A stretch of 64,000 nt of DNA from Streptomyces asiaticus. GTDB taxonomy: Bacteria > Actinomycetota > Actinomycetes > Streptomycetales > Streptomycetaceae. The stretch lies in contig NZ_JAGSHX010000006.1 of the NCBI RefSeq assembly GCF_018138715.1, positions 1 through 64,000 on the forward strand, given 5' to 3'. Position 1 is the first letter of the stretch. Each line of letters starts with the position of its first letter. Shown here piece after piece: positions 1 to 27,626 of this stretch. A program made the translations under genes and the position numbers. Below the pieces are notes generated by a model. It had not been told where the DNA came from, made no database searches, and saw only the letters and a list, made by a program, of their open reading frames with translations.

Positions 1-389
1 GTGCTTCTGTCATCATCGCCCCCTGGCCGCGCTGAGGACGCCACTCAGCGCTGGGGCAGGGCCTTGAATACACATGGCAACATTCCTCGTAGGCGTACAG
101 AACGAACGGACACGGCCCCAACCTGTCGTTCTCGTGGTGGCGAAACATCCGCGATCACCACAGTTACGGCCGGACCGGACGTGAGGTGTTCCCACCAGGG
201 CGGCGGCACCGCTGATAAAACGCCGAAACCACCGGATGGAGGCCGGCGTCAGCGCGAAGGGTCTAGGGGTGTGTGGTCGCTGCGGCTGCCGGAGAAGCAC
301 ATCGCGCTGGTCGAGGGCATCCCTGAGCTGGGGTGGGTATGACCGGTCGCAATTCTGGACGGTGTCAGTCCGGTTCCCGTTCCGGCGAT
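1..389. other. Left-edge non-coding stretch downstream of the NRPS
   Basis: No convincing gene is seen in these 389 bases. The open frames that run through them have no plausible ribosome-binding site or recognisable protein and overlap the end of the NRPS on the other strand. The stretch contains one copy of the cluster-wide 24-bp upstream element (146-169), oriented as if to serve a leftward gene beginning outside the window. It is therefore probably both the 3' flank of the NRPS gene and the promoter region of an unseen cluster gene. Confidence 0.6.
146..169 (-). promoter_or_regulatory. Conserved cluster upstream element, copy a
   Basis: Read on the minus strand this matches the shared core GTAACKGYGG-N6-CSGAYG completely. 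It lies downstream of the NRPS stop codon, so it cannot act on the NRPS. By analogy with the other copies it should sit about 80-160 bp upstream of a leftward gene whose start lies beyond the left edge. The regulator is unknown. Confidence 0.6.
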
Positions 390-19520
<19,131 letters not shown>

Positions 19521-19679
19521 AAGAACTCCTTACGGGCGGGAGCATCCGACGAAGGAAGGAGAACGACTGTGACGGACTTCGGGCAGTCGCGATCCCGACG
19601 GCGGCCAGGGATCCAGGCGCCAACCAAACCGTGCATCCACTCCAACGGGGCGATGCTCCAAGGACACGCCTGTTCACGG

Positions 19680-19703
19680 CATCGGTAGGAGCCACAGTTA
19701 CGG
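19680..19703 (-). promoter_or_regulatory. Conserved cluster upstream element, copy b (NRPS)
   Basis: The minus-strand sequence carries GTAAC followed by TGTGG and ends in CCGATG. It lies 160 bases upstream of the NRPS start codon in the same orientation relative to the gene as the other copies. Probable binding site of a cluster regulator or part of a specialised promoter. Confidence 0.75.
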
Positions 19704-19868
19704 CTCTCCCCCGCGGTTCCCCCGTCGTCCCGTCAGCTGCGTCGGCCACGGGCGGCGCTTGTGCCGCCTCTCGCGGAGGGCACGCGGAAGAGCTCTCAGC
19801 GGGAAACCCGGGCCGGCCGGAAAGGTCTCGACGATGCCCCGCCGGTGTCCGGCCGTGGGGTGGTGCAA

Positions 19869-19892
19869 CCGTAACGGCGGTCGTCACCGATG
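19869..19892 (+). promoter_or_regulatory. Conserved cluster upstream element, copy c (amino-acid operon)
   Basis: The plus-strand sequence carries GTAAC, then GGCGG, and ends in CCGATG. It lies about 110 bases upstream of the methyltransferase ATG. It is the only full-match copy on the plus strand, and it faces the only large plus-strand operon with its own copy. This supports the idea that orientation relative to the gene matters. Confidence 0.75.
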
Positions 19893-20001
19893 TCTTTGGC
19901 CGCGGGTCGCCGAATGATGACACATGGACCCGGCTCACATGCGCGGGACGCCTTATGACGCCTTACTTCGAGAAGTACCCTCCTCGATTCGGGAGCGACG
20001 C

Positions 20002-20988
20002 ATGAACAGGACCGACTCCAGGGAGACCGCCGCCGATCTGGCCGCTGACGCCGCTCTCCTTGAGATCGCCGAGGGCCTCGGCCTTTCCACCCTCCTGGAC
20101 CGGGCCTCGCCCTTCACTCACCACGAGGTGATGGCCGCTGCCGACGTGCCGGAGTCCGGTGCCACGGCGTTTCTCGACGCACTGCTCTGCGCGGGACTGG
20201 TGGAGCGGGGCGAGGACCCGCACCATTTCCTGCCCTGCTCCGACATGGCCGACCGCCGGTACGCGGCCGGCTACCTCTCCTGGGCGCTCAATGCGAACCG
20301 CCCGTACATCGACAACGCGACGTCGTTCCTCCGCGAGCCGGCGGCGGCAGGCGCGCAGTACCAGCGGGACGGGCGCCGGGTGGCGGTCTCGTCCCGCTGG
20401 ATCGGGTCGTACGGCTTCTACCCCGGCGTCATCTCGGAGATCACCGGCCGCAAACCGCGGCGGATCGTGGATCTCGGCGCGGGAGCCGGCGGTCTGCTGA
20501 TCCATCTGCTGACCGCGCTACCGGACAGCACCGGACTGGCACTGGACCTCAGCGCGGCGGCCTGCGAGGAGGCCGAACGAGCCGCCCGGCGGGCCGAGGT
20601 GGGCGATCGTCTCGAAGTGGTGAACCGCTCGATCGAATCGCTCGTGGAAGATCACTCGCCGGTGCGGGACGCGGACGTCGTGCACGCGGGATTCGTGATG
20701 CACGACGTGGTGAGCAGGCCCGATGTGCTCGACGGCGTTCTGCGCGCCTGCCGGGCGTCGATCGCGGACGGGGGGTGCCTCGTGGTGACCGACGCGGTGC
20801 CCTACGTCGCCGATCCGAGGGAGCGGAGCTTCAGCGCGCTCTTCACGTACCTGCACTCCAGCTCGATGGACGTACGGCTGCCACCCGAGGAGGAATGGCG
20901 CGCCGCGTTCGGTCGGGCCGGGTTCTCCGACGTGACCAGCACACCGCTGCGGATGCCCGGCAGCCGGATGTTCGTGGCCGCCGGATAG
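20002..20988 (+). CDS. MppJ-like SAM-dependent alpha-keto-acid C-methyltransferase
   Basis: A 328-residue methyltransferase with ATG at 20002 preceded by GGGAG. The N-terminal third is helical and resembles the dimerisation region of O-methyltransferase-type enzymes. The SAM motif VDLGAGAGG is at 156-164. Features shared with MppJ, DptI and SgvM, which methylate C3 of 2-oxo acids, are YQRD near 120, a His-Asp pair at 234-235 (FVMHDVV) and His285 in FTYLHSS; these match the residues around the iron site of MppJ. It heads an operon containing an aldolase, dehydratase and aminotransferase, so methylation of a 2-oxo acid before transamination is the natural role. An ordinary O-methyltransferase remains possible. 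Confidence 0.8.
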   Translation: MNRTDSRETAADLAADAALLEIAEGLGLSTLLDRASPFTHHEVMAAADVPESGATAFLDALLCAGLVERGEDPHHFLPCSDMADRRYAAGYLSWALNANRPYIDNATSFLREPAAAGAQYQRDGRRVAVSSRWIGSYGFYPGVISEITGRKPRRIVDLGAGAGGLLIHLLTALPDSTGLALDLSAAACEEAERAARRAEVGDRLEVVNRSIESLVEDHSPVRDADVVHAGFVMHDVVSRPDVLDGVLRACRASIADGGCLVVTDAVPYVADPRERSFSALFTYLHSSSMDVRLPPEEEWRAAFGRAGFSDVTSTPLRMPGSRMFVAAG

Positions 20989-21000
20989 GACGGGAGCGCT

Positions 21001-21795
21001 GTGAGGATGTCGGCCGAAGACACCGTGGCAAGGGCGAGAGCCCTCTACGAGGCGCGCGCGAAGCGGGTACCCATCGCGCCGTTCACCGACGCGGACCCGG
21101 CTTTGGGCATGGACGACGGATATGCCGTCCAGCGTGAACTCGTGCATATGCTCGTCGCGGACGGCGACCGCGTCGTCGGGTACAAGGCGGGCCTCACGTC
21201 CGCTCCGATGCGGGACATGTTCGGCGTCGACACGCCGGACTACGGCCCCGTGCTGGCCTCCACCGTGTACGCCGACGGGGCGACGGTGTCGTGCGACTCG
21301 TTCATCGCGCCCAAGGTGGAGGCCGAAATCGTCTTCCGTCTCGGCTCGTCCCTCACTGGTCCCGGTGTCACGCTGGAGCAGGCGCGCGGAGCCGTCGCGG
21401 AGGTCATGGCGGGGCTGGAGATCGTCGACTCCCGGATCGAGAACTGGCGCATCGGACTCGCCGACACCATCGCCGATCTCGCGTCGAACGGTGCCGTCGC
21501 TCTGGCCCGGCCCGTCGTCTCCACCGCGGGCTGCGACCCCCGTCTGATCGGCATGGTGTTCTCGCGCAACGGCGAGATCGTGGCCACCGGCGCCGGCGCC
21601 GCGGCCCTGGGAGATCCGGTCACCGTCGTGGCATGGCTGGCGAACGTGCTCGGCGAGCGCGGGGTGTCCCTGGAAGCCGGGCAGCTGATCATGACGGGGG
21701 CGCTCCACGCCGCGGTCCCGATGAGTCCCGGGGACACGTTCATCGCCGAGTTCGACCGCTTGGGCTCCATCACTCTGCACGTGGACGGCCCCTAG
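21001..21795 (+). CDS. MhpD/HsaE-type 2-oxo-4-enoate hydratase, probably run as a dehydratase
   Basis: A 264-residue member of the 2-keto-4-pentenoate hydratase family (fumarylacetoacetase-like fold). It probably starts at GTG 21001, four bases after GGGAG; ATG 21007 is an alternative. The metal-binding acids of the family are present: Glu107 and Glu109 in KVEAEIVF and Glu140 in GLEIVDSRI, with Lys62 in the active-site region. The gene lies 12 bases after the methyltransferase. In catabolism such enzymes hydrate 2-hydroxy-2,4-dienoates to 4-hydroxy-2-oxo acids. With a carrier protein and aminotransferase in the same operon, the reverse dehydration in a biosynthetic pathway is inferred. Confidence 0.88.
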   Translation: MRMSAEDTVARARALYEARAKRVPIAPFTDADPALGMDDGYAVQRELVHMLVADGDRVVGYKAGLTSAPMRDMFGVDTPDYGPVLASTVYADGATVSCDSFIAPKVEAEIVFRLGSSLTGPGVTLEQARGAVAEVMAGLEIVDSRIENWRIGLADTIADLASNGAVALARPVVSTAGCDPRLIGMVFSRNGEIVATGAGAAALGDPVTVVAWLANVLGERGVSLEAGQLIMTGALHAAVPMSPGDTFIAEFDRLGSITLHVDGP

Positions 21796-21872
21796 GCAAC
21801 CGTCCTTCGGACCGGAACGCCGTACCCGGGCTCGTCAAGGCGGGTCTGCTCACAAGGAAGGGCGGTACAGCC

Positions 21873-22781
21873 ATGAGCAGTACAGCCAGAGGGAGAAGCG
21901 GACGACTATCCGCGGCGGTGCTCGGCGCCGGCCTCATCGGAGTCGACCTGGCGGCCAAGATCATGCGTTCGCGTTCCCTCGACTGCCGACTGGTCGTGGC
22001 ACGCCACGACGACACACCAGGTCTACGGCACGCGGCCGGGCTCGGGCTGCCGACCGCGACGGGCGGCGTCCAGTCCCTGGTCGACGCTCCAGACCCGTTC
22101 GACGTGGTCTTCGACGCCACCAACGCCGCGTCGCACGCCGAGCACGCGGAGCGGTTGAGGCCCCTCGGGGCGATGCTCGTCGATCTGACGCCGAGCAAGG
22201 TGGGGCGGATGGTGGTCCCGACTGTGAACGGGGCGGACGTCCTGGACCACGGCGACATCAACATGATCAGTTGTGGCGGTCAGGCGTCGATACCGATCCT
22301 GCACGCGATCGCGCGGCAGCATCGGGTCGACTACGTCGAGGTGGTGACCACCGCGGCCAGTCTGAGCGTGGGCCGGTCCACCCGGCTGAATCTCGACGAG
22401 TACATCGAGACCACCCAGGACGCGGTCCGTGACTTCACCGGGGTCAAGGACGTCAAGGCGATCCTCAACGTGAGCCCCGCCAGGCCGCCGGCGACCTTCC
22501 GAGTCGCCATGTCCGTGCTGGGGGAAGAGCTGACCGCGGAATCGGTGCGCGCGGCCGTGGCGACCGCGACGGAGCAGGTCCGGGCATTCGCCGGTGGCTT
22601 CGAGGTCGCAGCGTGCGTCGTGGACGACGGGAAGGCCCTCATCGCCATCGAGGTCGCCTCATCCGGTGACCGCATCCCGCGGTACGCGGGCAACCTCGAC
22701 ATCATCAACTCCGCCGCGCTTCACGTCGCCGAACTGTACGCGGCGTCCCACCTCTCGACTGCCGGCGCGGTGATGTCGTGA
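21873..22781 (+). CDS. Acylating aldehyde dehydrogenase (MhpF/BphJ/HsaG family)
   Basis: A 302-residue enzyme starting at ATG 21873 after AAGGAAGG. It has the NAD-binding motif GAGLIGVD (18-25) and the catalytic cysteine Cys134 in [10 protein letters not shown], the position of the nucleophile in BphJ-type acetaldehyde dehydrogenases. These enzymes interconvert acetaldehyde or propanal with the acyl-CoA and form a channelling complex with the aldolase encoded next. The stop codon overlaps the aldolase start by four bases, which suggests translational coupling and a stable complex. The dedicated carrier protein and LnmK-like gene in this operon make acyl-ACP or acyl-CoA reduction to aldehyde the likely direction (inference). 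Confidence 0.92.
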   Translation: MSSTARGRSGRLSAAVLGAGLIGVDLAAKIMRSRSLDCRLVVARHDDTPGLRHAAGLGLPTATGGVQSLVDAPDPFDVVFDATNAASHAEHAERLRPLGAMLVDLTPSKVGRMVVPTVNGADVLDHGDINMISCGGQASIPILHAIARQHRVDYVEVVTTAASLSVGRSTRLNLDEYIETTQDAVRDFTGVKDVKAILNVSPARPPATFRVAMSVLGEELTAESVRAAVATATEQVRAFAGGFEVAACVVDDGKALIAIEVASSGDRIPRYAGNLDIINSAALHVAELYAASHLSTAGAVMS

Positions 22782-23857
22782 TCCGGACGGCAGACAGGGA
22801 GAGCGGCGGGCGGAAGCCGGTTCTCGTCCATGATCCGACCCTGCGCGACGGACATCACGCGGTCCGCCACAACCTCGGCCCCGACCAACTGCGCGGGTAC
22901 GCGGCCGCCGCGGACGCCGCGGGTGTTCCGGTGGTCGAAGTGGGGCACGGCAACGGCCTGGGCGCGTCCTCCCTCCAGGCCGGCCAGGCTCGGCTCGGCG
23001 ACGACGAGATGCTGTCCGTCGTGCGGGAGGCCCTGCCGAACAGCAGGATGGGCGTCTTCATGATCCCCGGATGGGGCACCGTCCAGGATCTCAAGAAGGC
23101 CATCGCCCACGACGTCGACGTGGTGCGGATCGGCACGCACTGCACCGAGGGGGACCTCGCCGAGCGGTATCTGGGTTTCCTCCGCGACGCCGGTGTCGAA
23201 GCGCACGGCGTCCTCCTGATGAGCCACATGGCCAGTCCCCGGCAACTGGCGGAGGAGTGCGCCCGGCTCGTGGAGTACGGGGCGAGCGGGGTGGGGATTC
23301 TCGACTCCTCCGGTCATTTCCTCCCGGCAGACGTGGCGGAGCGCATCGGCGCCATCCGCCACGCCGTCGACGTACCGGTGATGTTCCACGGTCACAACAA
23401 CCTCGGCATGGCCGTGGCCAACTCGGTCGCCGCGGTCGAGGCGGGGGCGAGCATCGTGGACGCCTGCGCCCGGGGCTTCGGAGCGGGAGCCGGCAACACC
23501 CAGCTCGAAGTCCTGGTACCCGTGCTGGAGCGGATGGGATTCGCCACGGGCATCGATCTGTACGGTCTCCTGGACGCGGCGGACATCGCCGGACGCGAGC
23601 TGATGCCCGCCCCGCCGGCCATCGACTCCGTCGGTGTCGTCAGCGGCCTGTCCGGAGTGTTCTCCGGATTCAAGAACCGGGTCCTCGACATCTCCCGGCG
23701 CGAGGGGGTCGACCCGCGCGACGTCTTCTTCGAGCTGGGCGAGCGCCAAGCGGTGGCCGGCCAGGAAGACCTCATCGTGGACGTCGCACTCGCCTTGCGC
23801 GAGGGGGCCCACAGCGGTCGGCCCGCCGGGGAATCGCGGGCTTCCGGTCAGGTGTGA
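22778..23857 (+). CDS. 4-Hydroxy-2-oxo-acid aldolase (MhpE/BphI/HsaF family)
   Basis: A 359-residue class II pyruvate aldolase of the DRE-TIM type, starting at GTG 22778 inside the end of the dehydrogenase gene. It shows the signature [11 protein letters not shown] (Arg23, Asp24, His27) and the metal-binding segment [11 protein letters not shown]. BphI has Met where this protein has His26. Family members cleave 4-hydroxy-2-oxo acids to pyruvate and an aldehyde and also catalyse the reverse addition. Together with the neighbouring dehydrogenase it forms the standard bifunctional complex. In this operon it probably builds a C5 or C6 4-hydroxy-2-oxo acid from pyruvate and acetaldehyde or propanal. 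Confidence 0.92.
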   Translation: MIRTADRESGGRKPVLVHDPTLRDGHHAVRHNLGPDQLRGYAAAADAAGVPVVEVGHGNGLGASSLQAGQARLGDDEMLSVVREALPNSRMGVFMIPGWGTVQDLKKAIAHDVDVVRIGTHCTEGDLAERYLGFLRDAGVEAHGVLLMSHMASPRQLAEECARLVEYGASGVGILDSSGHFLPADVAERIGAIRHAVDVPVMFHGHNNLGMAVANSVAAVEAGASIVDACARGFGAGAGNTQLEVLVPVLERMGFATGIDLYGLLDAADIAGRELMPAPPAIDSVGVVSGLSGVFSGFKNRVLDISRREGVDPRDVFFELGERQAVAGQEDLIVDVALALREGAHSGRPAGESRASGQV

Positions 23858-23877
23858 CAGCGAAAGAGGAACAAGCC

Positions 23878-24135
23878 ATGTACGAGGTACTCAAAGGCAT
23901 CCTGGTGGGCGACCTCCAGATGAGGGAGGAAGAGGTCGTGCCGACGGCCGGCCGCGAGGAGGTGGGTCTCGACTCCCTCACGGCGGTGGAACTGGCGGCG
24001 CTGCTGCACGGCCGGCTCGGCATCGAGATCCACGACTACGAGCTGATGGACGCCGCCACGATCGCGGATGTCGTACGTCTGCTGGAGGAGCGGCTGCCGC
24101 ACGCCGGAGTCGAGGCCGCCGAGGGGCGCCCCTGA
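23878..24135 (+). CDS. Free-standing acyl carrier protein
   Basis: An 85-residue acidic carrier protein starting at ATG 23878 after AAAGAGGA. The phosphopantetheine site is Ser33 in [11 protein letters not shown]. It lies 20 bases after the aldolase and is followed by an aminotransferase and an LnmK-like gene. In leinamycin biosynthesis the LnmK acyltransferase/decarboxylase loads propionyl onto the discrete carrier LnmL; this protein is the obvious equivalent here. It may therefore hold the acyl group later reduced to an aldehyde. Alternatively it could carry another building block to the A-less NRPS module; the sequence alone does not decide this. Confidence 0.93.
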   Translation: MYEVLKGILVGDLQMREEEVVPTAGREEVGLDSLTAVELAALLHGRLGIEIHDYELMDAATIADVVRLLEERLPHAGVEAAEGRP

Positions 24136-24204
24136 GTCCGTCCCGCGACCGCCGGATCACCTGCCAGATCACGACGCACTGGCCTCGCGTGCTTGGGAGC
24201 CCCT

Positions 24205-25278
24205 TTGTCCTTGCCTCGACTCCGCACGGTCCTCGGCCGTCTCACCGCGTACCAGCCGACCGAAGGGGTGCATGCGGCAGCGGCGCGCACACGCCCGCTG
24301 TCGGCGAACGAATCTCCCCACGGCCCGCTGCCAGGCATCGTAGAAGCGATCGCGGCGGCGGCTTCGACGGTGAACCGCTACCCCGACCCGGGGTGCGGCG
24401 AGCTGACGCGCGCGATCGCGCGAACGCACGGCATCACGGAAGACAGGGTCGTGGTGGGCGCGGGGTCAGTCGCGCTCCTACAGACGCTGCTGCAATCCGT
24501 CGGCGACCCCGGCACCGAGGTCGTCTACGCCTGGCGGTCGTTCGAGCTCTATCCCGTTCTCGCCGACCTCGCCGGCATGCGCTCCGTGCGGGTGCCCCTG
24601 GTCGAGGAGGCGCACGACCTCCCGGCCATGGCCGACCGGATCACCGACGCCACCCGACTGGTCCTCATCTGCAATCCCAACAATCCGACGGGCACGGTGG
24701 TCGCCAGGGAGGAGCTGCGGAAGTTCCTGGCGCGCACCCCGCCGACCTGCCTGGTCGCCCTCGACGAGGCGTACTACGAGTACGCGCGCGAGCCGGCCGC
24801 CTCAAGTGGCCTGGACCTCGGCGAGGCGCACCCGAATCTCGTGGTACTGCGCACGTTCTCGAAGGCGTACGGACTCGCCGGCCTCCGGGTCGGCTACCTC
24901 GTGGGCGATCCCCGCGTGGTCGAGCAGCTGCGCAAAGCCTGCCTCGTCTATGCGGTGAACGGGATCGCGCAGCGAGCGGCCGTGGCGGCCCTCGGCCTCG
25001 AGGACCAGTTGCTGCGCCGCGTGGACGCCACGGTCGCGGAACGCGGTCGAGTCCGGGACGCCTTGGTGGCCCATGGCCAGGACGTTCCGGCCGGCCATGC
25101 CAACTTCCTCTGGCTCCGGCTGGGCGATGCCTCGGCCGCGTTCGGCAGGTGGTGCACGGACAGGGGCGTCGCCGTGCGGACGTTTCCGGGCGAGGGCGTG
25201 CGCGTGTCGATCGGCCGCGCCGAGGACAACGACGCCTTCCTCGCCGCATCGGCCGAATGGCTCACGCACCCCTGGTGA
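24205..25278 (+). CDS. HisC-like PLP-dependent aminotransferase
   Basis: A class I/II aminotransferase of the histidinol-phosphate aminotransferase family, 357 residues from TTG 24205, which has GGGAG five bases upstream; TTG 24193 would add four residues. Visible motifs are CNPNNPTG (156-163), the ALDEAYYEY aspartate region and the PLP lysine Lys220 in TFSKAYGLAGLR. Members of this family in biosynthetic clusters often transaminate unusual 2-oxo acids. It is co-directional with the aldolase, dehydratase and C-methyltransferase genes, so it most likely converts the methylated 2-oxo acid to the finished amino acid. A histidine-pathway role is unlikely in this context. Confidence 0.88.
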   Translation: MSLPRLRTVLGRLTAYQPTEGVHAAAARTRPLSANESPHGPLPGIVEAIAAAASTVNRYPDPGCGELTRAIARTHGITEDRVVVGAGSVALLQTLLQSVGDPGTEVVYAWRSFELYPVLADLAGMRSVRVPLVEEAHDLPAMADRITDATRLVLICNPNNPTGTVVAREELRKFLARTPPTCLVALDEAYYEYAREPAASSGLDLGEAHPNLVVLRTFSKAYGLAGLRVGYLVGDPRVVEQLRKACLVYAVNGIAQRAAVAALGLEDQLLRRVDATVAERGRVRDALVAHGQDVPAGHANFLWLRLGDASAAFGRWCTDRGVAVRTFPGEGVRVSIGRAEDNDAFLAASAEWLTHPW

Positions 25279-25327
25279 GCCAACCCCGCGAAATGGCTCA
25301 CTCAGCCGATCAGAAAGGCAGAGAACG

Positions 25328-26302
25328 GTGCATCAGAGCACTACGACGCGGCCCGACCGGGTGGTTGACGACAGCTCGCTGTCCCGCCACGTGGTCGTCG
25401 CCCCGGGCATGTGCAGTGGCGGATCACTCATCTTCGGTCAGATCGGGGACTGGACCTGGGAGGCGGTGGCTGCCGCCTGCCACACCAATGTTCACGCGGC
25501 CCGCACCTCCGAGGGGCAGCCTGCCTACCTGTCCTTCTACTACTTCCACGTACGCGGCGGGGACGTCGTCCATCCACACGGCCTCAGCTTCGGCGATGAA
25601 CTCCAGGTGACCTCCCGGGTGTTCGAGTTCGGCAGCCAGTCGGTGATCACGCTCCACCGGCTCGCGCCGGCGGGGCTGGGCCTGGCCGACGCACCGTTGG
25701 ATCCCGCGGAGCTGTACGAGCGCCCCCATCCGGACTGTCTCTACGCCGAGAACTTCAACCGCTGGATCGCTCGTAGCCGCCCGAGCAGCAACCGGCAGTT
25801 GTCCCAGGTCGCGCCGCCGGACTTCTCCTACAGCGGCCTCCCCCGGCTGCCCAACTCCCACTCGCCGCGCACCCTCGTCGGACGCGCCCGCGAGACGGGC
25901 AGCTTCTACTCGGCGGGGCCGCCCGGCCTCGCCGCGGCCGGGCCGGCCCACACGTCCGAGTACACGCTGGACGTCGTGCGCGACCTCAACGGTGCCGGGC
26001 TGGTGTACTTCGCCTCATACTTCTCGATCTTCGATACGGCGCTGCTGCGCGTATGGCGGTCGCTCGGCCGTGGCGACGAGCAGTTCCTGCGGCGCAAGGT
26101 GGTCGACCAGAAGGTCGGGTACTTCGGCAACGCCGACCCCGGCGCGGTGTTCACCATCACGGTGCGCAGGTGGCGCAGCACGGCACAGCCGCGGATCGAG
26201 ATCGCCGACATGACCATGTGTGACTCCGGCACGGGTCGTCTGCTCGCCGTCGCCGGCATCGAGATCGACGTCGACGCGTCCTCCGCGGACGCGTCGACGT
26301 GA
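25328..26302 (+). CDS. LnmK-like bifunctional acyltransferase/decarboxylase
   Basis: A 324-residue protein starting at GTG 25328, last gene of the operon and convergent with the antiporter gene 40 bases away. The sequence resembles LnmK of leinamycin biosynthesis, a double hot-dog protein that moves methylmalonyl from CoA to a carrier protein and decarboxylates it to propionyl-ACP. Recognisable stretches are GQIGDWTWEAV, YLSFYYFHVRGG with Tyr67, Tyr71 and Tyr72 in the region of the LnmK catalytic tyrosine, ENFNRWI, DLNGAGLVYFASYF and the YFGNAD segment. Assignment is from remembered family features, so moderate certainty. With the carrier protein at 23878 it would supply propionyl-ACP. Confidence 0.7.
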   Translation: MHQSTTTRPDRVVDDSSLSRHVVVAPGMCSGGSLIFGQIGDWTWEAVAAACHTNVHAARTSEGQPAYLSFYYFHVRGGDVVHPHGLSFGDELQVTSRVFEFGSQSVITLHRLAPAGLGLADAPLDPAELYERPHPDCLYAENFNRWIARSRPSSNRQLSQVAPPDFSYSGLPRLPNSHSPRTLVGRARETGSFYSAGPPGLAAAGPAHTSEYTLDVVRDLNGAGLVYFASYFSIFDTALLRVWRSLGRGDEQFLRRKVVDQKVGYFGNADPGAVFTITVRRWRSTAQPRIEIADMTMCDSGTGRLLAVAGIEIDVDASSADAST

Positions 26303-26342
26303 CATCCGCCCTCCGGACCGGTACCAGCACCGCGCTCGACCG

Positions 26343-27611
26343 CTACCCGGCGACGAACCCGCGGAAGCCTTGCCGCTCGTACTCGAACTCTCCGAGCTGT
26401 CGCGCGTCCCCACCGGCGCGCCGCTCCAGGAAGCGAAGCATCGGCCCGGTCATGGCGGTGGTCACCAGAGCCATGAGAATCATCAGGGAGTAGAAAGAGG
26501 CGTCGATGACGCCCAGTTCGAGACCCGCGGTCAACAGCACGATCTCGGTGAGACCGCGGGTGTTCATCAACGCGGCCAGGGCCGTCGACTGGAGCCTGGG
26601 AATCCCGCTCAGCCGCGCACCCGCGAAGGCACCGAGGAACTTTCCGGCGAGTGCCACGAGCAGGATGAGGACCAGTTCCCCGAATCCGGCGAAACCGATC
26701 CCGGAGAGGTCCACCCGCACTCCCGACAGGACGAAGTACACGGGCAGCAGAAGAACACTGCTGATCGACTCGATGTGTCCGGTGAGCTCGGACCCGACAT
26801 CCGCCCGCTCAGTGCGGGGTGTCACCGTACCGAAAAGGAAGGCCCCGAAGATGAAGTGGATCCCCACCCACTCGGCGGCCCAGCAGGAGAGCATCAGCCC
26901 AGCCATGACGGCCACCAGTGGGCCGGTCGTGCCCCCGTTCCCGTCCACTGCGGTGAACGCCCGGCGCAGCAGCGGGCGTACCAACGTCACCATCGCGGCC
27001 AGGCCGAGGGGCACCAGCAGCAACCGCGCCTGACCGGTGCCCCCGTTGACGGTCACGACGAGGCCGAGAAGCAGCCAGGCCAGAACGTCGCCGATCCCCG
27101 CGCCGGCCAGGGCGATGCCACCGAGACGGGTGCGGTCCAGTCCGCGGTCGGTCAAGATCCTCGCCAGCACCGGGAACGCCGTGACCGACATCGCCGCGCC
27201 CAGGAAGAGCACGAAACCGGTCTGGCTGTGCACGTGGTGATCGCGGACCAGGTACAGCGCGAGCAGCACACCGAGGACGAAGGGCACCGCCACGGAACAG
27301 AGCGAGATCCGAAGGGCGACCCGCGCCTTGCCACGCAATTCGTCGAACGGCAGCTCATAACCGATGACGAACATGAACAGGGCGAGGCCGACGTTGGCAA
27401 ACGCCGCCAACAGCGGGCGAGTGTCCGCGGGGAACAGGAAATCCGCGAGGGCACCCCCGAACAGCGATGGCCCGATGAGGATTCCGGCCAGGATCTCCCC
27501 GACCACCGCAGGCTGTCGCAGGAGACGGGCCCCGGCACCGAACAGCCTGCCGAGAACGAGGACGGCGACGAGGCCGAGGAACAACCACTGAACCTGGTGA
27601 GTAGTCAGCAC
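26343..27611 (-). CDS. CPA2-family cation/proton antiporter
   Basis: A 422-residue integral membrane protein with about twelve hydrophobic segments, starting at GTG 27611, only 15 bases after the halogenase stop, so probably co-transcribed with it. It belongs to the monovalent cation:proton antiporter-2 (KefB/GerN) type: an N-terminal PAVVGEILAGILIGPSLFG motif and the acidic segments of transmembrane helices 4-5 are visible. Such antiporters recur in actinomycete antibiotic clusters, where export, self-protection or pH adjustment has been suggested; none of these can be told from sequence. It is the only transporter in the window. Confidence 0.88.
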   Translation of the reverse strand: MLTTHQVQWLFLGLVAVLVLGRLFGAGARLLRQPAVVGEILAGILIGPSLFGGALADFLFPADTRPLLAAFANVGLALFMFVIGYELPFDELRGKARVALRISLCSVAVPFVLGVLLALYLVRDHHVHSQTGFVLFLGAAMSVTAFPVLARILTDRGLDRTRLGGIALAGAGIGDVLAWLLLGLVVTVNGGTGQARLLLVPLGLAAMVTLVRPLLRRAFTAVDGNGGTTGPLVAVMAGLMLSCWAAEWVGIHFIFGAFLFGTVTPRTERADVGSELTGHIESISSVLLLPVYFVLSGVRVDLSGIGFAGFGELVLILLVALAGKFLGAFAGARLSGIPRLQSTALAALMNTRGLTEIVLLTAGLELGVIDASFYSLMILMALVTTAMTGPMLRFLERRAGGDARQLGEFEYERQGFRGFVAG

Positions 27612-27626
27612 ATGGGGTCCCGTCCC

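Larger units (their letters stand above)
19521..20001. other. Divergent promoter region between NRPS and amino-acid operon
   Basis: A 481-base non-coding stretch between the leftward NRPS start and the rightward methyltransferase start. It holds two copies of the cluster upstream element in opposite orientations (19680-19703 facing the NRPS, 19869-19892 facing the operon). Each divergent unit therefore has its own copy. An upstream in-frame ATG at 19924 for the methyltransferase was judged less likely than 20002. Confidence 0.8.

Noticed and set aside
1..342. 113-codon frame at the left edge
   Set aside because: No recognisable protein, no ribosome-binding site, and it overlaps the upstream element and non-coding flank.
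19924..20001. Upstream ATG at 19924 as the methyltransferase start
   Set aside because: The extra 26 residues show no family similarity, while ATG 20002 has a well-placed GGGAG site.
23878..24135. The discrete carrier protein as source of the PKS starter unit
   Set aside because: The first PKS has its own complete KSQ-AT-ACP loading module, so a separate propionyl starter is not needed.
20002..26302. Reading this operon as a stand-alone catabolic pathway
   Set aside because: A carrier protein, LnmK-like protein, 2-oxo-acid methyltransferase and aminotransferase have no place in meta-cleavage degradation, and no ring-cleavage dioxygenase is present; the operon carries the same upstream element as the NRPS and PKS genes.
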